Positions 42,319-51,206 of a stretch of DNA of 59,448 bases are shown piece by piece. This DNA comes from Natronospirales bacterium (GTDB lineage: Bacteria; Pseudomonadota; Gammaproteobacteria; Natronospirales; REEB76): contig JAJYUH010000016.1 of assembly GCA_021792635.1 (NCBI GenBank), forward strand, positions 1-59,448, written 5' to 3'. Position 1 is the stretch's first letter. Each line of letters begins with the position of its first letter. Under the pieces are notes generated by a model that saw only the letters and a program-made list of their open reading frames with translations, ran no database searches and had not been told where the DNA came from. The translations under genes and the position numbers were made by a program.

Positions 42319-42338
42319 TTAATTAACCGTATGATTAA
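42319..42338 (+). promoter_or_regulatory. Candidate TetR operator upstream of the exporter operon
   Basis: TTAATTAACCGTATGATTAA is a 20-bp imperfect palindrome with perfect TTAAT/ATTAA ends, located 8 bases before the TetR-family ATG. Its size and position fit autoregulation by the adjacent repressor. Confidence 0.5.
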
Positions 42339-42346
42339 ATCCTGAC

Positions 42347-42997
42347 ATGGCAAACCCCGTGCGCAACCCCCGTCCTGTGGGCCGCCCTGCCGGGACGGCG
42401 CAGACGGCAGTCCGTGGGCGGCTGGTGGAGAGGGCGCGGCGCCTGTTCGCCGAGCGCGGTTACGCCGCCGTATCCCTGCGCGCCATCGCCGCCGCGGCCG
42501 AGGTGAATCCGGCCATGGTGCACTATTACTTCGCCAGCAAACGCGGGTTGTACGAAGCCGTCATCGCCGAAACCCTGTCCCCGGTGGTGGAGCGCCTCAA
42601 TCTCATGCTGGCCGCGCCCGGAAGCGGCGGCTTCGCCCTGCGTGACCTGCTGGAACTCTATGTGCGCACCCTGGCGTCAAGCCCCTGGCTGCCGCCGCTC
42701 ATTCTGCGCGAAGTTCTCGCCGAGGACGGCCCCATGCGTTCCTGGTTCATCCGCCGGTTCGCAGCCCGTGGCGGTGGCCTGCTTACTCGACTCATCCGCC
42801 ACGAACAGGCCGCGGGGCACCTGCGGCCCGACCTCGATCCACGGCTCACCGCACTCTCGCTGGTGAGCCTCGCGGCCTTCCCGTTCGCGGCTCTGCCAGT
42901 CACCTCCACGGTCTTCGGCATGCGCACCCGCGGGTGGTACCTGGAACAGTTCATTGCCCACACCGGAGGCCTGCTTCGCAAGGGGACCGCTCCATGA
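42347..42997 (+). CDS. TetR-family repressor of ABC exporter operon (CecR-like)
   Basis: 216 residues. The N-terminal DNA-binding domain shows RRLFAERGYAAVSLRAIAAA and the recognition helix region VNPAMVHYYFASKRGLYEAV (about 53-72). The C-terminal ligand domain is helical and hydrophobic. The gene order tetR-hlyD-ABC ATPase-ABC-2 permease matches the E. coli ybiH(cecR)-ybhGFSR unit, so it likely senses a toxic small molecule and represses the exporter. A candidate operator lies just upstream. The stop overlaps the adaptor start by 4 bases. Confidence 0.88.
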   Translation: MANPVRNPRPVGRPAGTAQTAVRGRLVERARRLFAERGYAAVSLRAIAAAAEVNPAMVHYYFASKRGLYEAVIAETLSPVVERLNLMLAAPGSGGFALRDLLELYVRTLASSPWLPPLILREVLAEDGPMRSWFIRRFAARGGGLLTRLIRHEQAAGHLRPDLDPRLTALSLVSLAAFPFAALPVTSTVFGMRTRGWYLEQFIAHTGGLLRKGTAP

Positions 42998-43857
42998 AGC
43001 GCCGCGTACTCCCCACCCTGATCCTGACGGCAGCGCTTACGCTCCTGACGCTCTCCGGCTGCAGCCGCACCGGTCCGCTGCCGCTGGTGGGCACGCTGGA
43101 GCGCAACCGCATGGATCTGGTGGCCGAGGCCGAGGAGCCCATCGTGCGGATTGACGTGTACGAGGGCGAACGGGTGCAGGCGGGGCAGGTGATTCTGCAA
43201 CTCGATGACCGCCGCCAGCGGGTGCGGCTCGCCGAGGCGCGGGCCGCGCGCGATCAGGCAAGGGCGCGACTGGCCGCGGCCCAGGCCATGCTCACCCAGG
43301 CGCGCAAAGATTTCATCCGTACCGCAGTACTGGTGCGCCGCAGGGTGCGCAGCAAGGCGGAGCTGGATCGGGTCCGGGCGGTGTTCGACAGCCGGCGCGC
43401 GGATGTGGCGGCCGCCGAAGCGGCGCAGACACAAGCCCAAGCCGCGGTCGCCGGTACGGAACTCACCCTGCATCGGCTCACGCTGCGTGCACCGCGCGCC
43501 GCCAGCGTGGACGCGCTGCCCTTTCACCTGGGCGAGCGCCCGCCGGTGCATGCAGTGGTAGCGGTGCTGCTGGATGCCGCGAGCGCCTACGCCCGTGTGT
43601 ACGTGCCGGAGCCGTTGCGCGCCCGGGTGCACCCCGGGATGCCGGCAGTGATCCGCATTGACGGCAGCAACCGCAGTTACCGCGGCACGCTGCGCTTCAT
43701 TTCCGCGGATGCCGCGTTCACTCCCTACTATGCCCTGACGGAACGCGACCGCAGCCGTCTCGCTTACCTGGCCAAGGTGTATTTCGTCGGCGTGGATGCG
43801 GCGAATCTTCCCACCGGCGCACCGGTGAGCGTGGATTTTCCTGCGCTGCATCGCTGA
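42994..43857 (+). CDS. HlyD-type periplasmic adaptor of ABC exporter
   Basis: 287 residues. The N-terminus is a signal with a lipobox-like LSGC, so it may be lipid-anchored. Biotinyl-lipoyl segments (NRMDLVAEAEEPIVRIDVYE, then ALPFHLGERPP) flank a coiled-coil hairpin (about 70-165, Ala/Arg/Glu-rich). A beta-barrel end follows. It would connect the ABC transporter to an outer-membrane TolC encoded elsewhere. Overlaps the repressor gene by 4 bases (ATGA) and is followed 4 bases later by the GTG of the ATPase. Confidence 0.87.
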   Translation: MKRRVLPTLILTAALTLLTLSGCSRTGPLPLVGTLERNRMDLVAEAEEPIVRIDVYEGERVQAGQVILQLDDRRQRVRLAEARAARDQARARLAAAQAMLTQARKDFIRTAVLVRRRVRSKAELDRVRAVFDSRRADVAAAEAAQTQAQAAVAGTELTLHRLTLRAPRAASVDALPFHLGERPPVHAVVAVLLDAASAYARVYVPEPLRARVHPGMPAVIRIDGSNRSYRGTLRFISADAAFTPYYALTERDRSRLAYLAKVYFVGVDAANLPTGAPVSVDFPALHR

Positions 43858-43861
43858 CGTC

Positions 43862-44815
43862 GTGAACGCGGATTTCGCCATTCGTGCCGAGGGACTGACG
43901 CGCCGCTTCGGTGCGTTGATGGCGGTAAACCGGGTGACACTGGCAATACCACGTGGCCAGATCTACGGTTTCCTCGGACCCAATGGTTCCGGTAAATCTA
44001 CCACCATCCGCATGCTCTGCGGCCTGCTCAGACCAAGCGCGGGCGAAGTGAGCGTGCTCGGCTACGCCGTGCCACGCGAGGCCGAAGCGCTGCGGCGCAA
44101 GATCGGCTACATGACCCAGCGGTTCTCGCTCTACGAGGACCTCTCGGTGGCAGAGAATCTGCGGTTCATGGCGCGGATTTTCTCGCTGCCGCGGAGCGCG
44201 CATGACGTGCGTCTCGGCGCGGCGTTGCGCCACTACCGTCTGGAGTCTCTGGCACGGCGGCGCGTCGTTAATCTGAGTGGCGGGGAAAAACAGCGTCTGG
44301 CGCTCGCCGCCGCCACGCTCCACGACCCGCCGCTGCTGTTCCTGGATGAGCCCACCACTGCCGTGGATCCGCAGAGCCGGCGCGATTTCTGGGACAACCT
44401 GTTCGCGCTCGCCGCTGCCGGCACCACGATCCTGGTCTCCACCCACTATATGGATGAGGCCGAGCGTTGCCACCGACTCGCCATCCTCGACCGCGGCCGG
44501 CTGGTGGCGGAGGGTCCGCCGCGGACGTTGATGCGTGACCTGGATGCAGTGGTACTGGAGATAGAAACGCCCGACCCGCAGCGCGCCGGTGAACTGCTGC
44601 GTGCACAGCCGTGGGTACGCAGCGTGGCACAGCTCGGCACGCGCCTGCACGCGCTTGCTGCCCGCGACGCGGTGCAGCCGCTGGAAGCCGTACGCCAGCG
44701 GCTGGCGGCGGCAGGGCTCGAGGTGCGGGTGGAACAGACGGCGGCCAACCTGGAGGATGTGTTCGTGGCGGCCACCGGTTTCAACCGCGACGACGGAGCG
44801 GCCGGCCATGGGTGA
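43862..44815 (+). CDS. ABC transporter ATPase (YbhF-like half)
   Basis: 317 residues from a GTG start. Walker A GPNGSGKST (39-47), Q-loop YMTQRF, signature LSGGEKQRLALA, Walker B LLFLDEPTTAVDP and switch His in VSTHYMDEAE are all present. The C-terminal 90 residues form the DUF4162-like extension common in ABC-2 exporters. E. coli YbhF is a fusion of two such halves; here only one is encoded, so it should homodimerise. Overlaps the permease gene by 8 bases. Confidence 0.92.
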   Translation: MNADFAIRAEGLTRRFGALMAVNRVTLAIPRGQIYGFLGPNGSGKSTTIRMLCGLLRPSAGEVSVLGYAVPREAEALRRKIGYMTQRFSLYEDLSVAENLRFMARIFSLPRSAHDVRLGAALRHYRLESLARRRVVNLSGGEKQRLALAAATLHDPPLLFLDEPTTAVDPQSRRDFWDNLFALAAAGTTILVSTHYMDEAERCHRLAILDRGRLVAEGPPRTLMRDLDAVVLEIETPDPQRAGELLRAQPWVRSVAQLGTRLHALAARDAVQPLEAVRQRLAAAGLEVRVEQTAANLEDVFVAATGFNRDDGAAGHG

Positions 44816-45908
44816 ACGCCTGGGGCGGATCGCCGCCATCGCCGTCAAGGAAATCCGCCAGCTCAGCCGCGACCGGTTGTCGCTCGGCATGATCATCGGT
44901 ATCCCGTTACTGCAGATCCTGCTGTTCGGCTACGCCATCAATCTGGACGTGCGGCACCTGCCGGCGGGGGTGGCGGACATGGCCAACACCGAGCTCTCGC
45001 GCGCGCTGATTGCCGATGCGCAGGCGAGCCAGGTGGTGAACATCCGTACGCGGGTTACGTCGGCGCAGGCGCTGGAACGACTGTTGCGGAACGGCAAGAT
45101 CGCCGTAGGCATTTATATCCCGCCGGATTTCGACCGGCGCGTGGAAGACGCGCGCCGCCCGGCGGCGCAGTTGCTGGTGGACGGCAGCGACCCTACGATC
45201 CTGGGAATCGCCGAAGGGCTCACCGGCCTCAGCCTGCCGAGCCGTTACCGGCCGGCGCCCGCGGCCATGCCGCTGTTCGCGGTGCACGATGAATACAATC
45301 CCGAGCGACGCTCGGCAGTGGATATCGTGCCGGCGCTCATCGGCGTGATCCTGAATTTCACCATGGTGCTGTTCACCGCCATCGCCATCGTGCGCGAGCG
45401 CGAGCGCGGCAACCTGGAGCTGTTGATTACCACGCCGGTGAGCACCTTGGAGCTCATGAGCGGCAAAATCCTGCCGTACATCGTCATTGGACTGGTGCAG
45501 GTGACACTGGTGCTGCTGGTGGGCGTGTGGTTGTTCCACGTGCCGCTGCGCGGCAGCCTCGCGGGCCTGTATCTCGCCTCGCTGCTGTTCATCGCCGCCG
45601 GGCTCAGCCTGGGGCTGTTCATCTCGACGCTCGCCCGGACCCAGTTCCAGGCGGTGCAGCTCACGGTATTCACCTTCCTGCCGTCCATCCTGCTTTCGGG
45701 TTTCATGTTCCCGTTCGACGGCATGCCGCGTTTCGCGCGCTGGCTGGGCGAGCTGCTGCCGCTCACCCACTTCGTGCGGCTGGTGCGTGGCATCGTGCTG
45801 CGTGGCGCTTCGCTCGCGGACATGCCCGCGGACCTTTGGGCGCTGCTGGCGTTTTTCGCCGTATTCATGGGGCTGGCGGTGCTCAACTTCCACAAGCGCC
45901 TGGACTGA
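44808..45908 (+). CDS. ABC-2 type exporter permease
   Basis: 366 residues. One helix near the N-terminus (LGMIIGIPLLQILLFGYAIN), a large periplasmic domain (about 45-170), then five helices ending in the ABC-2 signature SGFMFPFDGMPRFARW and PLTHFVRLVRGIVLRG. Only one permease gene is present where E. coli has two (ybhS, ybhR), so the complex is probably a homodimer. Likely exports a hydrophobic drug-like compound or lipid. Start ATG 44808 lies inside the end of the ATPase gene, giving coupling. Confidence 0.9.
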   Translation: MGERLGRIAAIAVKEIRQLSRDRLSLGMIIGIPLLQILLFGYAINLDVRHLPAGVADMANTELSRALIADAQASQVVNIRTRVTSAQALERLLRNGKIAVGIYIPPDFDRRVEDARRPAAQLLVDGSDPTILGIAEGLTGLSLPSRYRPAPAAMPLFAVHDEYNPERRSAVDIVPALIGVILNFTMVLFTAIAIVRERERGNLELLITTPVSTLELMSGKILPYIVIGLVQVTLVLLVGVWLFHVPLRGSLAGLYLASLLFIAAGLSLGLFISTLARTQFQAVQLTVFTFLPSILLSGFMFPFDGMPRFARWLGELLPLTHFVRLVRGIVLRGASLADMPADLWALLAFFAVFMGLAVLNFHKRLD

Positions 45909-46151
45909 CCGCCACCGGGCAGTTGAAAATCCGGGGGATCCGGATTATCGGCTTGATCACGTCTGCGAGAAATCCCGCCCGGAGGTATCCCGGCGCGGCT
46001 GATTGCGCACTCGGGGGCGTAACGGTGGGGAGCGCGAGAACCGACGAGCGGCAGAGTCCGGCTGATGGGGACACGCTGACGGGTTGCGGGCTCCCGCTGG
46101 CAAGACTGCTCCTTGACGCCGGTCGCGTCAGCCACGTGCCCGGCCACAGTC

Positions 46152-46174
46152 AAAAAATCAACCGGATTTTCCGG
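46152..46174 (-). terminator. Terminator overlapping the THX stop codon
   Basis: CCGGA (46162-46166) and TCCGG (46170-46174) form a short stem that uses the last codons of the THX gene; the minus strand then gives TTGATTTTTT (complement of 46151-46160), so the stop codon sits between stem and T-run. Compact and typical of a small highly expressed gene. Confidence 0.55.
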
Positions 46175-46301
46175 ACACCCTCTTTTTCCTGGCAAAGCCA
46201 CCGGCTACCGCGGATTTTGTCTTTATATGGTGAGGGCGTGATTTGCCATAGCTGCCACGCCAGATCTTGCCCCGCGCCGTCTTTTTGTCGCCCTTGCCCA
46301 T
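46158..46301 (-). CDS. 30S ribosomal protein THX
   Basis: 47 residues, very basic. [20 protein letters not shown] at the N-terminus is the THX (bTHX/S31e-like) signature; the C-terminal part is Lys/Arg/Gly/Ser-rich. THX sits in the head of the 30S subunit and stabilises it. GGAG lies seven bases before ATG 46301. The 16 in-frame residues upstream are not part of the family. A terminator overlaps the stop. Confidence 0.93.
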   Translation of the reverse strand: MGKGDKKTARGKIWRGSYGKSRPHHIKTKSAVAGGFARKKRVSGKSG

Positions 46302-46448
46302 GTCGTTCTCCTTCCGCTCAGTGAAATGCTGGCATCTTGGGAAACTCATTATAGCGATACCGGGAAGTTTCAGCGCGCACCGCGCTGCAACGAATTGAAA
46401 AAAGCGACGACCGGTATTTTTCAGAAACTGACTGGACGGGAAGCGGTT

Positions 46449-47186
46449 TTATGCGGCCAAGTTTCCCGATATGAGGAAATCAAGGGGCTCGCGCGGCGTA
46501 ATTTCGCGTGCAGATGCATAGCTGAAGATTCGCGCTGTGTACAGCCCCAGCAACTGGATCCTGTTTTCCTCGATGCGCAGAGCACTGCCTTCGCGCAGAC
46601 CCAGCACCGGGAGTTTTGGATTGGCATGCGCGAATTCCTGCAGTCGCTCGGCACGCGTCTCGCCCTGGTGACCGGGCAGACGTGTGTCGGTGTAATGCGG
46701 GTTGATCTGAAACGGTACCAGGTTGAGGGCCTCGCAGCGCTCCGGCCAGACCACCGGCATGTCATTACTGGTGCAAATGGTCGGGCAAGCCACGTTGGCG
46801 CCCGCGCTCCAGCCGATGTAGGGCATACCGGCCAGCGCTCGCTGGCGGATGACCGCCAGTAATTTGTTGGCATAAAGTTCGCGCAATAGCTGAAACGTGT
46901 TACCCCCACCCACCACCAGCGCCTGTGCCTGCATTACCGCGCGCGCGGGATCACCGAAGCTGTGCAGCCCCACCGTTTCATAGCCGATAGCCGCAAAATT
47001 GGTACGCACACGTTCCAGATAATCGTCGTAGTTTCTGGAGACGCGCGCGTAAGGCACGAACAACACAGTCCGTGCCCGCGCATTGAGAAAGCTGCGCAGG
47101 TAATCATGGGCGTGCTCCAGGTATTCCGTGCCCACCGTGCGGGAACTGCTGAGCAGCAACAAGCGGCATTTGTTGTGATTTGTCAT
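46449..47186 (-). CDS. pepE: Peptidase E, alpha-aspartyl dipeptidase (S51)
   Basis: 245 residues. The nucleophile S127 sits in GWSAGAN, preceded by VVGGGNTFQLL, both diagnostic of PepE; the His of the triad is in PFQINPHYTD (about 166). Glutamine-amidotransferase-like fold with an unusual Ser-His-Glu triad. It hydrolyses Asp-X dipeptides in the cytoplasm and so belongs with the peptide-use genes of this window. ATG 47186 fits PepE N-termini (LLLLSSS); the upstream extension is Arg-rich and rejected. Confidence 0.92.
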   Translation of the reverse strand: MTNHNKCRLLLLSSSRTVGTEYLEHAHDYLRSFLNARARTVLFVPYARVSRNYDDYLERVRTNFAAIGYETVGLHSFGDPARAVMQAQALVVGGGNTFQLLRELYANKLLAVIRQRALAGMPYIGWSAGANVACPTICTSNDMPVVWPERCEALNLVPFQINPHYTDTRLPGHQGETRAERLQEFAHANPKLPVLGLREGSALRIEENRIQLLGLYTARIFSYASAREITPREPLDFLISGNLAA

Positions 47187-47561
47187 CCTGTCTCCGTGTT
47201 GCGCCTTAAATCTCTGGCAACGTAACGCAGACGGCGTGCCTGACCGGTCTTGGCAGTACTGACAACTTTTGTCAGCCGTCACATTTCTGACGCAAGCCGA
47301 TGCACCCCGCGCCACTGCCTGGCGCCCGCGCAGGGCGCTGCCGGCCGTGGTGGCCGGCCGGCGCGCACCTGGCCCGCGTCTCCCCCGGGGAAATACATGC
47401 AATCCGGATGCCAATTACACAGCCATGCAACCGGCAGAGCCCGCCCGTGCCGATCCGATCCTGGGGGGCATGTATGCGGGGCGGCAGGCAACGCACGGCA
47501 TTCCGCCCCGCGCACCGGTATGCGATGATGAGTCGCACGATTTCTCCCGGACCACTCCTCC
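47187..47561. promoter_or_regulatory. Intergenic region upstream of pepE and murI, with a 17-bp palindrome
   Basis: A 375-base divergent gap. CTGACAA at 47259-47265 and TTGTCAG at 47269-47275 form a perfect inverted repeat around CTT, a possible operator or hairpin. A GC-rich stretch with further short palindromes (GGCCGGCC near 47355) follows. I see no gene. The murI ribosome-binding site is weak (CACTCCTCC precedes the ATG). Confidence 0.4.
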
Positions 47562-48410
47562 ATGAATATTTCAAGATCGCTGCAATGCGGGCATGCGGAG
47601 CGTCCCATCGGCATTTTTGATTCCGGCGTGGGCGGCCTTACGGTATTTAAGGCCCTGCGTGCGCGCCTGCCCGGCGAACATCTTTTATATCTCGGTGACA
47701 CCGCGCGTCTGCCCTACGGCACCAAGAGCGCGGAATCCGTAACCCGCTATGCGCTGCGGGCCGCTTCCCACCTGGCGGAGCGCGGCGTGAAGATGCTGGT
47801 CATCGCCTGCAACACCGCTTCCGCGATCGCCATGCCGGTGCTCGTCCGGGAATTCGCACCGCTGCCGGTCATCGGTGTGGTGGAAGCGGGCGCCGAGGCC
47901 GCGGTGCGCACCTCGCAGAGCGGCCACATCGCCGTGCTGGCCACCGAAAGCACCGTACTCGGCGGTGCCTATGAGCGTGCCATCAAGGCGCTGTGCCCCG
48001 GCGCACGGGTGTTCTCCCAGGCCTGTTCGTTGTTTGTTGCGCTTGCGGAAGAGGGCTGGATCCACGGGCCGCTCGTTGAGGCGGTAGTGCGCGAATATCT
48101 GCATCCGCTGCTTGAAGAAAAGAAACGCGACGGCCTCGATTGCCTGGTGCTGGGCTGCACCCATTTCCCGCTGCTGAAAGAAACCATCGCCCAGGTGGCG
48201 GGAGCGGGAGTGATGCTGGTGGATTCCGGTGAGACCGTGGCGCGGGCGGTGGAGAAATTACTCGCCGAACAGCGACTCACCCTCGGTCAGAGTACCAGGG
48301 GTGGTGCACGCTTTCTTGCCACCGACGGTGTCGAGCGCTTTGCACGCGTGGGCAGTCTGTTCTTGGGTGAGCGGCTGGCGGCGCAGGATGTGGAGCGGGT
48401 GGATTTATGA
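47562..48410 (+). CDS. murI: Glutamate racemase
   Basis: 282 residues. FDSGVGGLTV (19-28) opens the substrate loop. The two catalytic cysteines are C83 in IACNTASA and C199 in LGCTHFPLL, with H201 next to the second. It makes D-glutamate for peptidoglycan in the cytoplasm. First gene of a coupled unit with DUF2891 and mtgA (overlaps of 4 and 8 bases), which joins two cell-wall functions. Confidence 0.95.
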   Translation: MNISRSLQCGHAERPIGIFDSGVGGLTVFKALRARLPGEHLLYLGDTARLPYGTKSAESVTRYALRAASHLAERGVKMLVIACNTASAIAMPVLVREFAPLPVIGVVEAGAEAAVRTSQSGHIAVLATESTVLGGAYERAIKALCPGARVFSQACSLFVALAEEGWIHGPLVEAVVREYLHPLLEEKKRDGLDCLVLGCTHFPLLKETIAQVAGAGVMLVDSGETVARAVEKLLAEQRLTLGQSTRGGARFLATDGVERFARVGSLFLGERLAAQDVERVDL

Positions 48411-49453
48411 CTGCCGTTGCACCGCGACTCGATGCAAACACCGCCACGCGCTTCGCGCACATGGCACTCGACATCGTGCGCCGTGAATACCCCAGCCATA
48501 TCACGCATTTGCTGAACAGCGACGCGGATGCCCTGCCGCCACGCGCACTGCATCCGGCATTTTATGGCAGTTACGACTGGCATTCGGCGGTGCACAGCCA
48601 CTGGCTGCTGGTGCGTCTGTTGCGCCTGTTCCCGCAGGCGGATTTCTCTGCCGAGATTGATGCGTTGCTGGAGCAGCATCTCACGCCGGCAAACCTCGCC
48701 GAGGAATGCCGCTATTTCGAGGCGCCACGCCGCGCCGGCTTTGAACGGCCTTATGGCCTCGCATGGCTGTTGCAACTGGCCGCGGAACTGGCCGAGTGGG
48801 ATCACGAGGAGGCCCGGCGCTGGCGCGCTGCCTTGTTGCCGCTGGAAGAGCTGGCGGTAGCGCGTTTCATTGCATGGCTGCCGAAACTGAGCCACCCGGT
48901 GCGCAGCGGCGAACATTCGCAGACCGCTTTTGCCCTGGGGCTTATCTGTGATTACGCACTCAGCACCCGGCACGCAGCACTTGGGGCGTTAGTGAGAAAC
49001 CGGAGCTGCGAGTTTTACTTGGCCGATGTAAACGTACCGCTGGTTTACGAGCCTTCCGGCCACGATTTTCTCTCTCCCGCACTGGCGGAAACCGATCTCA
49101 TGCGGCGCGTATTGTCACAGAGAGAATTTATAAATTGGCTGGGGAAATTCCTGCCGCAGATCCCGGATGAAGAGTGTGACGCCTGGCTGCAGCCGGTCAT
49201 GTCAAGCGATCCCGCCGACGGCAAGCTCGCGCATCTGGACGGGCTGAATCTCAGTCGCGCCTGGATGCTGGAAGGCATCGCCGATGCGTTGCCTGTGAAC
49301 GACGGGCGTCGGGCTGTGCTGCTCGCCACGGCACGTGCTCACGGGGATACGGGGCTGGCGGCGGTGACCGCGGAACATTATGAGGGCAGCCACTGGTTGC
49401 CGAGCTTTGCCGTGTATTTGCTGACGCGTCGCGGGCTGATACGGCATGAATGA
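48407..49453 (+). CDS. DUF2891 family protein
   Basis: 348 residues, helical, soluble, no signal peptide. Conserved DUF2891 features are HPAFYGSYDWHSAVHSHW near 48-65, GEHSQTAFALGL near 168, and EPSGHDFLSPAL near 217. The His/Asp/Trp-rich conserved segments suggest an enzyme cleft of the (alpha/alpha)6 type, but no activity is known to me. Sandwiched between murI and mtgA with overlapping codons, so a cell-wall-related role is a fair guess from context. Confidence 0.88.
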   Translation: MTAVAPRLDANTATRFAHMALDIVRREYPSHITHLLNSDADALPPRALHPAFYGSYDWHSAVHSHWLLVRLLRLFPQADFSAEIDALLEQHLTPANLAEECRYFEAPRRAGFERPYGLAWLLQLAAELAEWDHEEARRWRAALLPLEELAVARFIAWLPKLSHPVRSGEHSQTAFALGLICDYALSTRHAALGALVRNRSCEFYLADVNVPLVYEPSGHDFLSPALAETDLMRRVLSQREFINWLGKFLPQIPDEECDAWLQPVMSSDPADGKLAHLDGLNLSRAWMLEGIADALPVNDGRRAVLLATARAHGDTGLAAVTAEHYEGSHWLPSFAVYLLTRRGLIRHE

Positions 49454-50192
49454 GATCGTGGAATCGCCGACCGCCGCCGGTTTGTGGCGCCGGCTGGGAT
49501 GGCGGGTGCTGACAATCCTGTGGCTATCATTACTCGCGGGGGTGGCGGGCGTGGCGTTTCGCGGTGTGGTGAATCCATCCACCACCGCGTTCATGCAGCA
49601 GCGTCTGCTGTATCTGCATGCGCAGGGTTATGCGCATGCGCGCATTGATTACCGCTGGGTGAGTTACCAAGACATGGCGCCTGCCGTGCATCTCGCGGTG
49701 GTGGCGTCGGAAGACCAGGATTTTCCCTATAACGATGGTTTCGATTGGACAGCCATGGAGGAGGCACTGCAGCACAACCGCGTGAGCCGGCATATCCGCG
49801 GCGGCAGCACCATTACCCAGCAGACCGCCAAGAACCTGTATCTGTGGGGCGCACGCAGCTATTTCCGCAAGGCGATGGAAGCGTATTTCACCATGCTTAT
49901 GAACATGGAATGGCCCAAGGAACGCATTCTGGAGATGTATCTGAACATTGCCCAGTTCGACAGTGATGTGTTCGGCGTGGGCGCGGCGGCACAGCATCTG
50001 TTCGGCAAAACCCCGGCCGAGCTTACGTCTGGCGAGGCGGCGCTGCTGGCGGCGGCCCTGCCGGCGCCGGACCGCTTCAACGTGACGGACCCGTCCGCCT
50101 ATCTCAAGCGGCGGCAGGCCTGGATACTGGATCAGATGGGGCAACTGGGCAGTGATTATCTGGATGGCATCGAGGCGGCCGCGCGCCGCTGA
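49446..50192 (+). CDS. mtgA: Monofunctional biosynthetic peptidoglycan transglycosylase
   Basis: 248 residues. One N-terminal membrane helix (about 19-37) anchors a GT51 domain. Catalytic E89 is in VASEDQDFPYNDGFDW, followed by GGSTITQQTAKNLYLW and KERILEMYLNIAQF, the GT51 motifs. No transpeptidase domain follows, as in MtgA. It polymerises lipid II into glycan strands at the periplasmic face. Start codon lies within the end of the DUF2891 gene. Confidence 0.94.
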   Translation: MNEIVESPTAAGLWRRLGWRVLTILWLSLLAGVAGVAFRGVVNPSTTAFMQQRLLYLHAQGYAHARIDYRWVSYQDMAPAVHLAVVASEDQDFPYNDGFDWTAMEEALQHNRVSRHIRGGSTITQQTAKNLYLWGARSYFRKAMEAYFTMLMNMEWPKERILEMYLNIAQFDSDVFGVGAAAQHLFGKTPAELTSGEAALLAAALPAPDRFNVTDPSAYLKRRQAWILDQMGQLGSDYLDGIEAAARR

Positions 50193-50201
50193 ATATCCCC
50201 G

Positions 50202-51065
50202 CTATTCCCTTTCCAGTACTGCCATGCCGCCCATCCTGCGTACTTCTTCGCGCTTGCCCGGCATCAGGGCAAGCTGTGCCTGCACCAACCAGGCGAACGG
50301 GATCTCGCGGCGCTTGAGGCGTTTCGCCTCATCCCACATGGAATGGAAGGCCGCTGGTTTCCAGCCGAGCGGCCGGAAGAATTCGACATGTTCCGCCGGT
50401 GCAAACTGGAAGCGCACGTTGCTCGCAGTGTGCTTCTTGCCGTAATAGCGCCGCATGATTCCGAGAGTGCGCGGTGAAATCAGGTCCGTGAGCCAACGCT
50501 TGAACGGTGCCTGCTGATGCAGGTCGGCGGCAAGCGCCTTGACCTGATCGGCGCCGAGATAGATAAGCAAGCCTTCAGTGATAACCAGCACTCGATTGGC
50601 GGCGGCGCTGACGCGGGCGAACAGCGCGCAGCGTGCGCTCTGGTCAGCGAGGTCCACGGCATGGCGTTCCAGCCGGCAGAAGGCACGGACCTCCTTGAGC
50701 GCGGTATTTTTGTATTCGATCATCTCCGGCAGATCCGCCTCGATCCAGCGCAGGGAGGCGGGCAGTGCGAGACGATAAGGGCGTGTGTCCAGACCCGCGG
50801 CAAGATTGAGCACAGTATCGTAGCCATCCCTTTCCAGCGCGTCGAGAATCAATTCATCCAGTACCTGCGTGCGTACCACCATCGGCCAGGAATAGCTTTT
50901 GGCCCGGGGCAGCTCGTTGACGATCTGTGTGCCGCGTTCGCCCGCAAGCCGGCGTGCAAACGGATCGTGGAACAGCGCATCCTCGCGCTCGCTTTCCATG
51001 GCGCGGTACACCGCCACCCACAAGGCCGTATCGGATACATGACGGATGGCGGGCTGGTCGGACAT
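50202..51065 (-). CDS. SAM-dependent methyltransferase, leucine carboxyl methyltransferase (LCM) family
   Basis: 287 residues of the LCM/TIGR00027-like group. SDTALWVAVYRAMESER and FHDPFARRLAG at the N-terminus, SAM-binding NLAAGLDTRPYRL (about 86-98), EADLPEMIEYK and VITEGLLIYL are characteristic. Bacterial members are thought to be small-molecule O-methyltransferases; the substrate is unknown. Stand-alone gene, convergent with mtgA (9 bases apart). Confidence 0.9.
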   Translation of the reverse strand: MSDQPAIRHVSDTALWVAVYRAMESEREDALFHDPFARRLAGERGTQIVNELPRAKSYSWPMVVRTQVLDELILDALERDGYDTVLNLAAGLDTRPYRLALPASLRWIEADLPEMIEYKNTALKEVRAFCRLERHAVDLADQSARCALFARVSAAANRVLVITEGLLIYLGADQVKALAADLHQQAPFKRWLTDLISPRTLGIMRRYYGKKHTASNVRFQFAPAEHVEFFRPLGWKPAAFHSMWDEAKRLKRREIPFAWLVQAQLALMPGKREEVRRMGGMAVLERE

Positions 51066-51206
51066 GGTTCAGGCATTCCCCGGTGACGATTGCGGAAGCA
51101 TCTCGCTCAGCCCTGGGCTTGTAAAGCGTAGCGGCTTGCGGCGGCACCCGGAACGGGTGATTATTTGCCGCCCGCCGTGGGCAGACATATTCATCCGGAG
51201 GATGCC

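Noticed and set aside
45909..46157. Riboswitch or small RNA in the gap before THX
   Set aside because: GC-rich with short hairpins, but no match to cobalamin or other leader consensus that I can defend.
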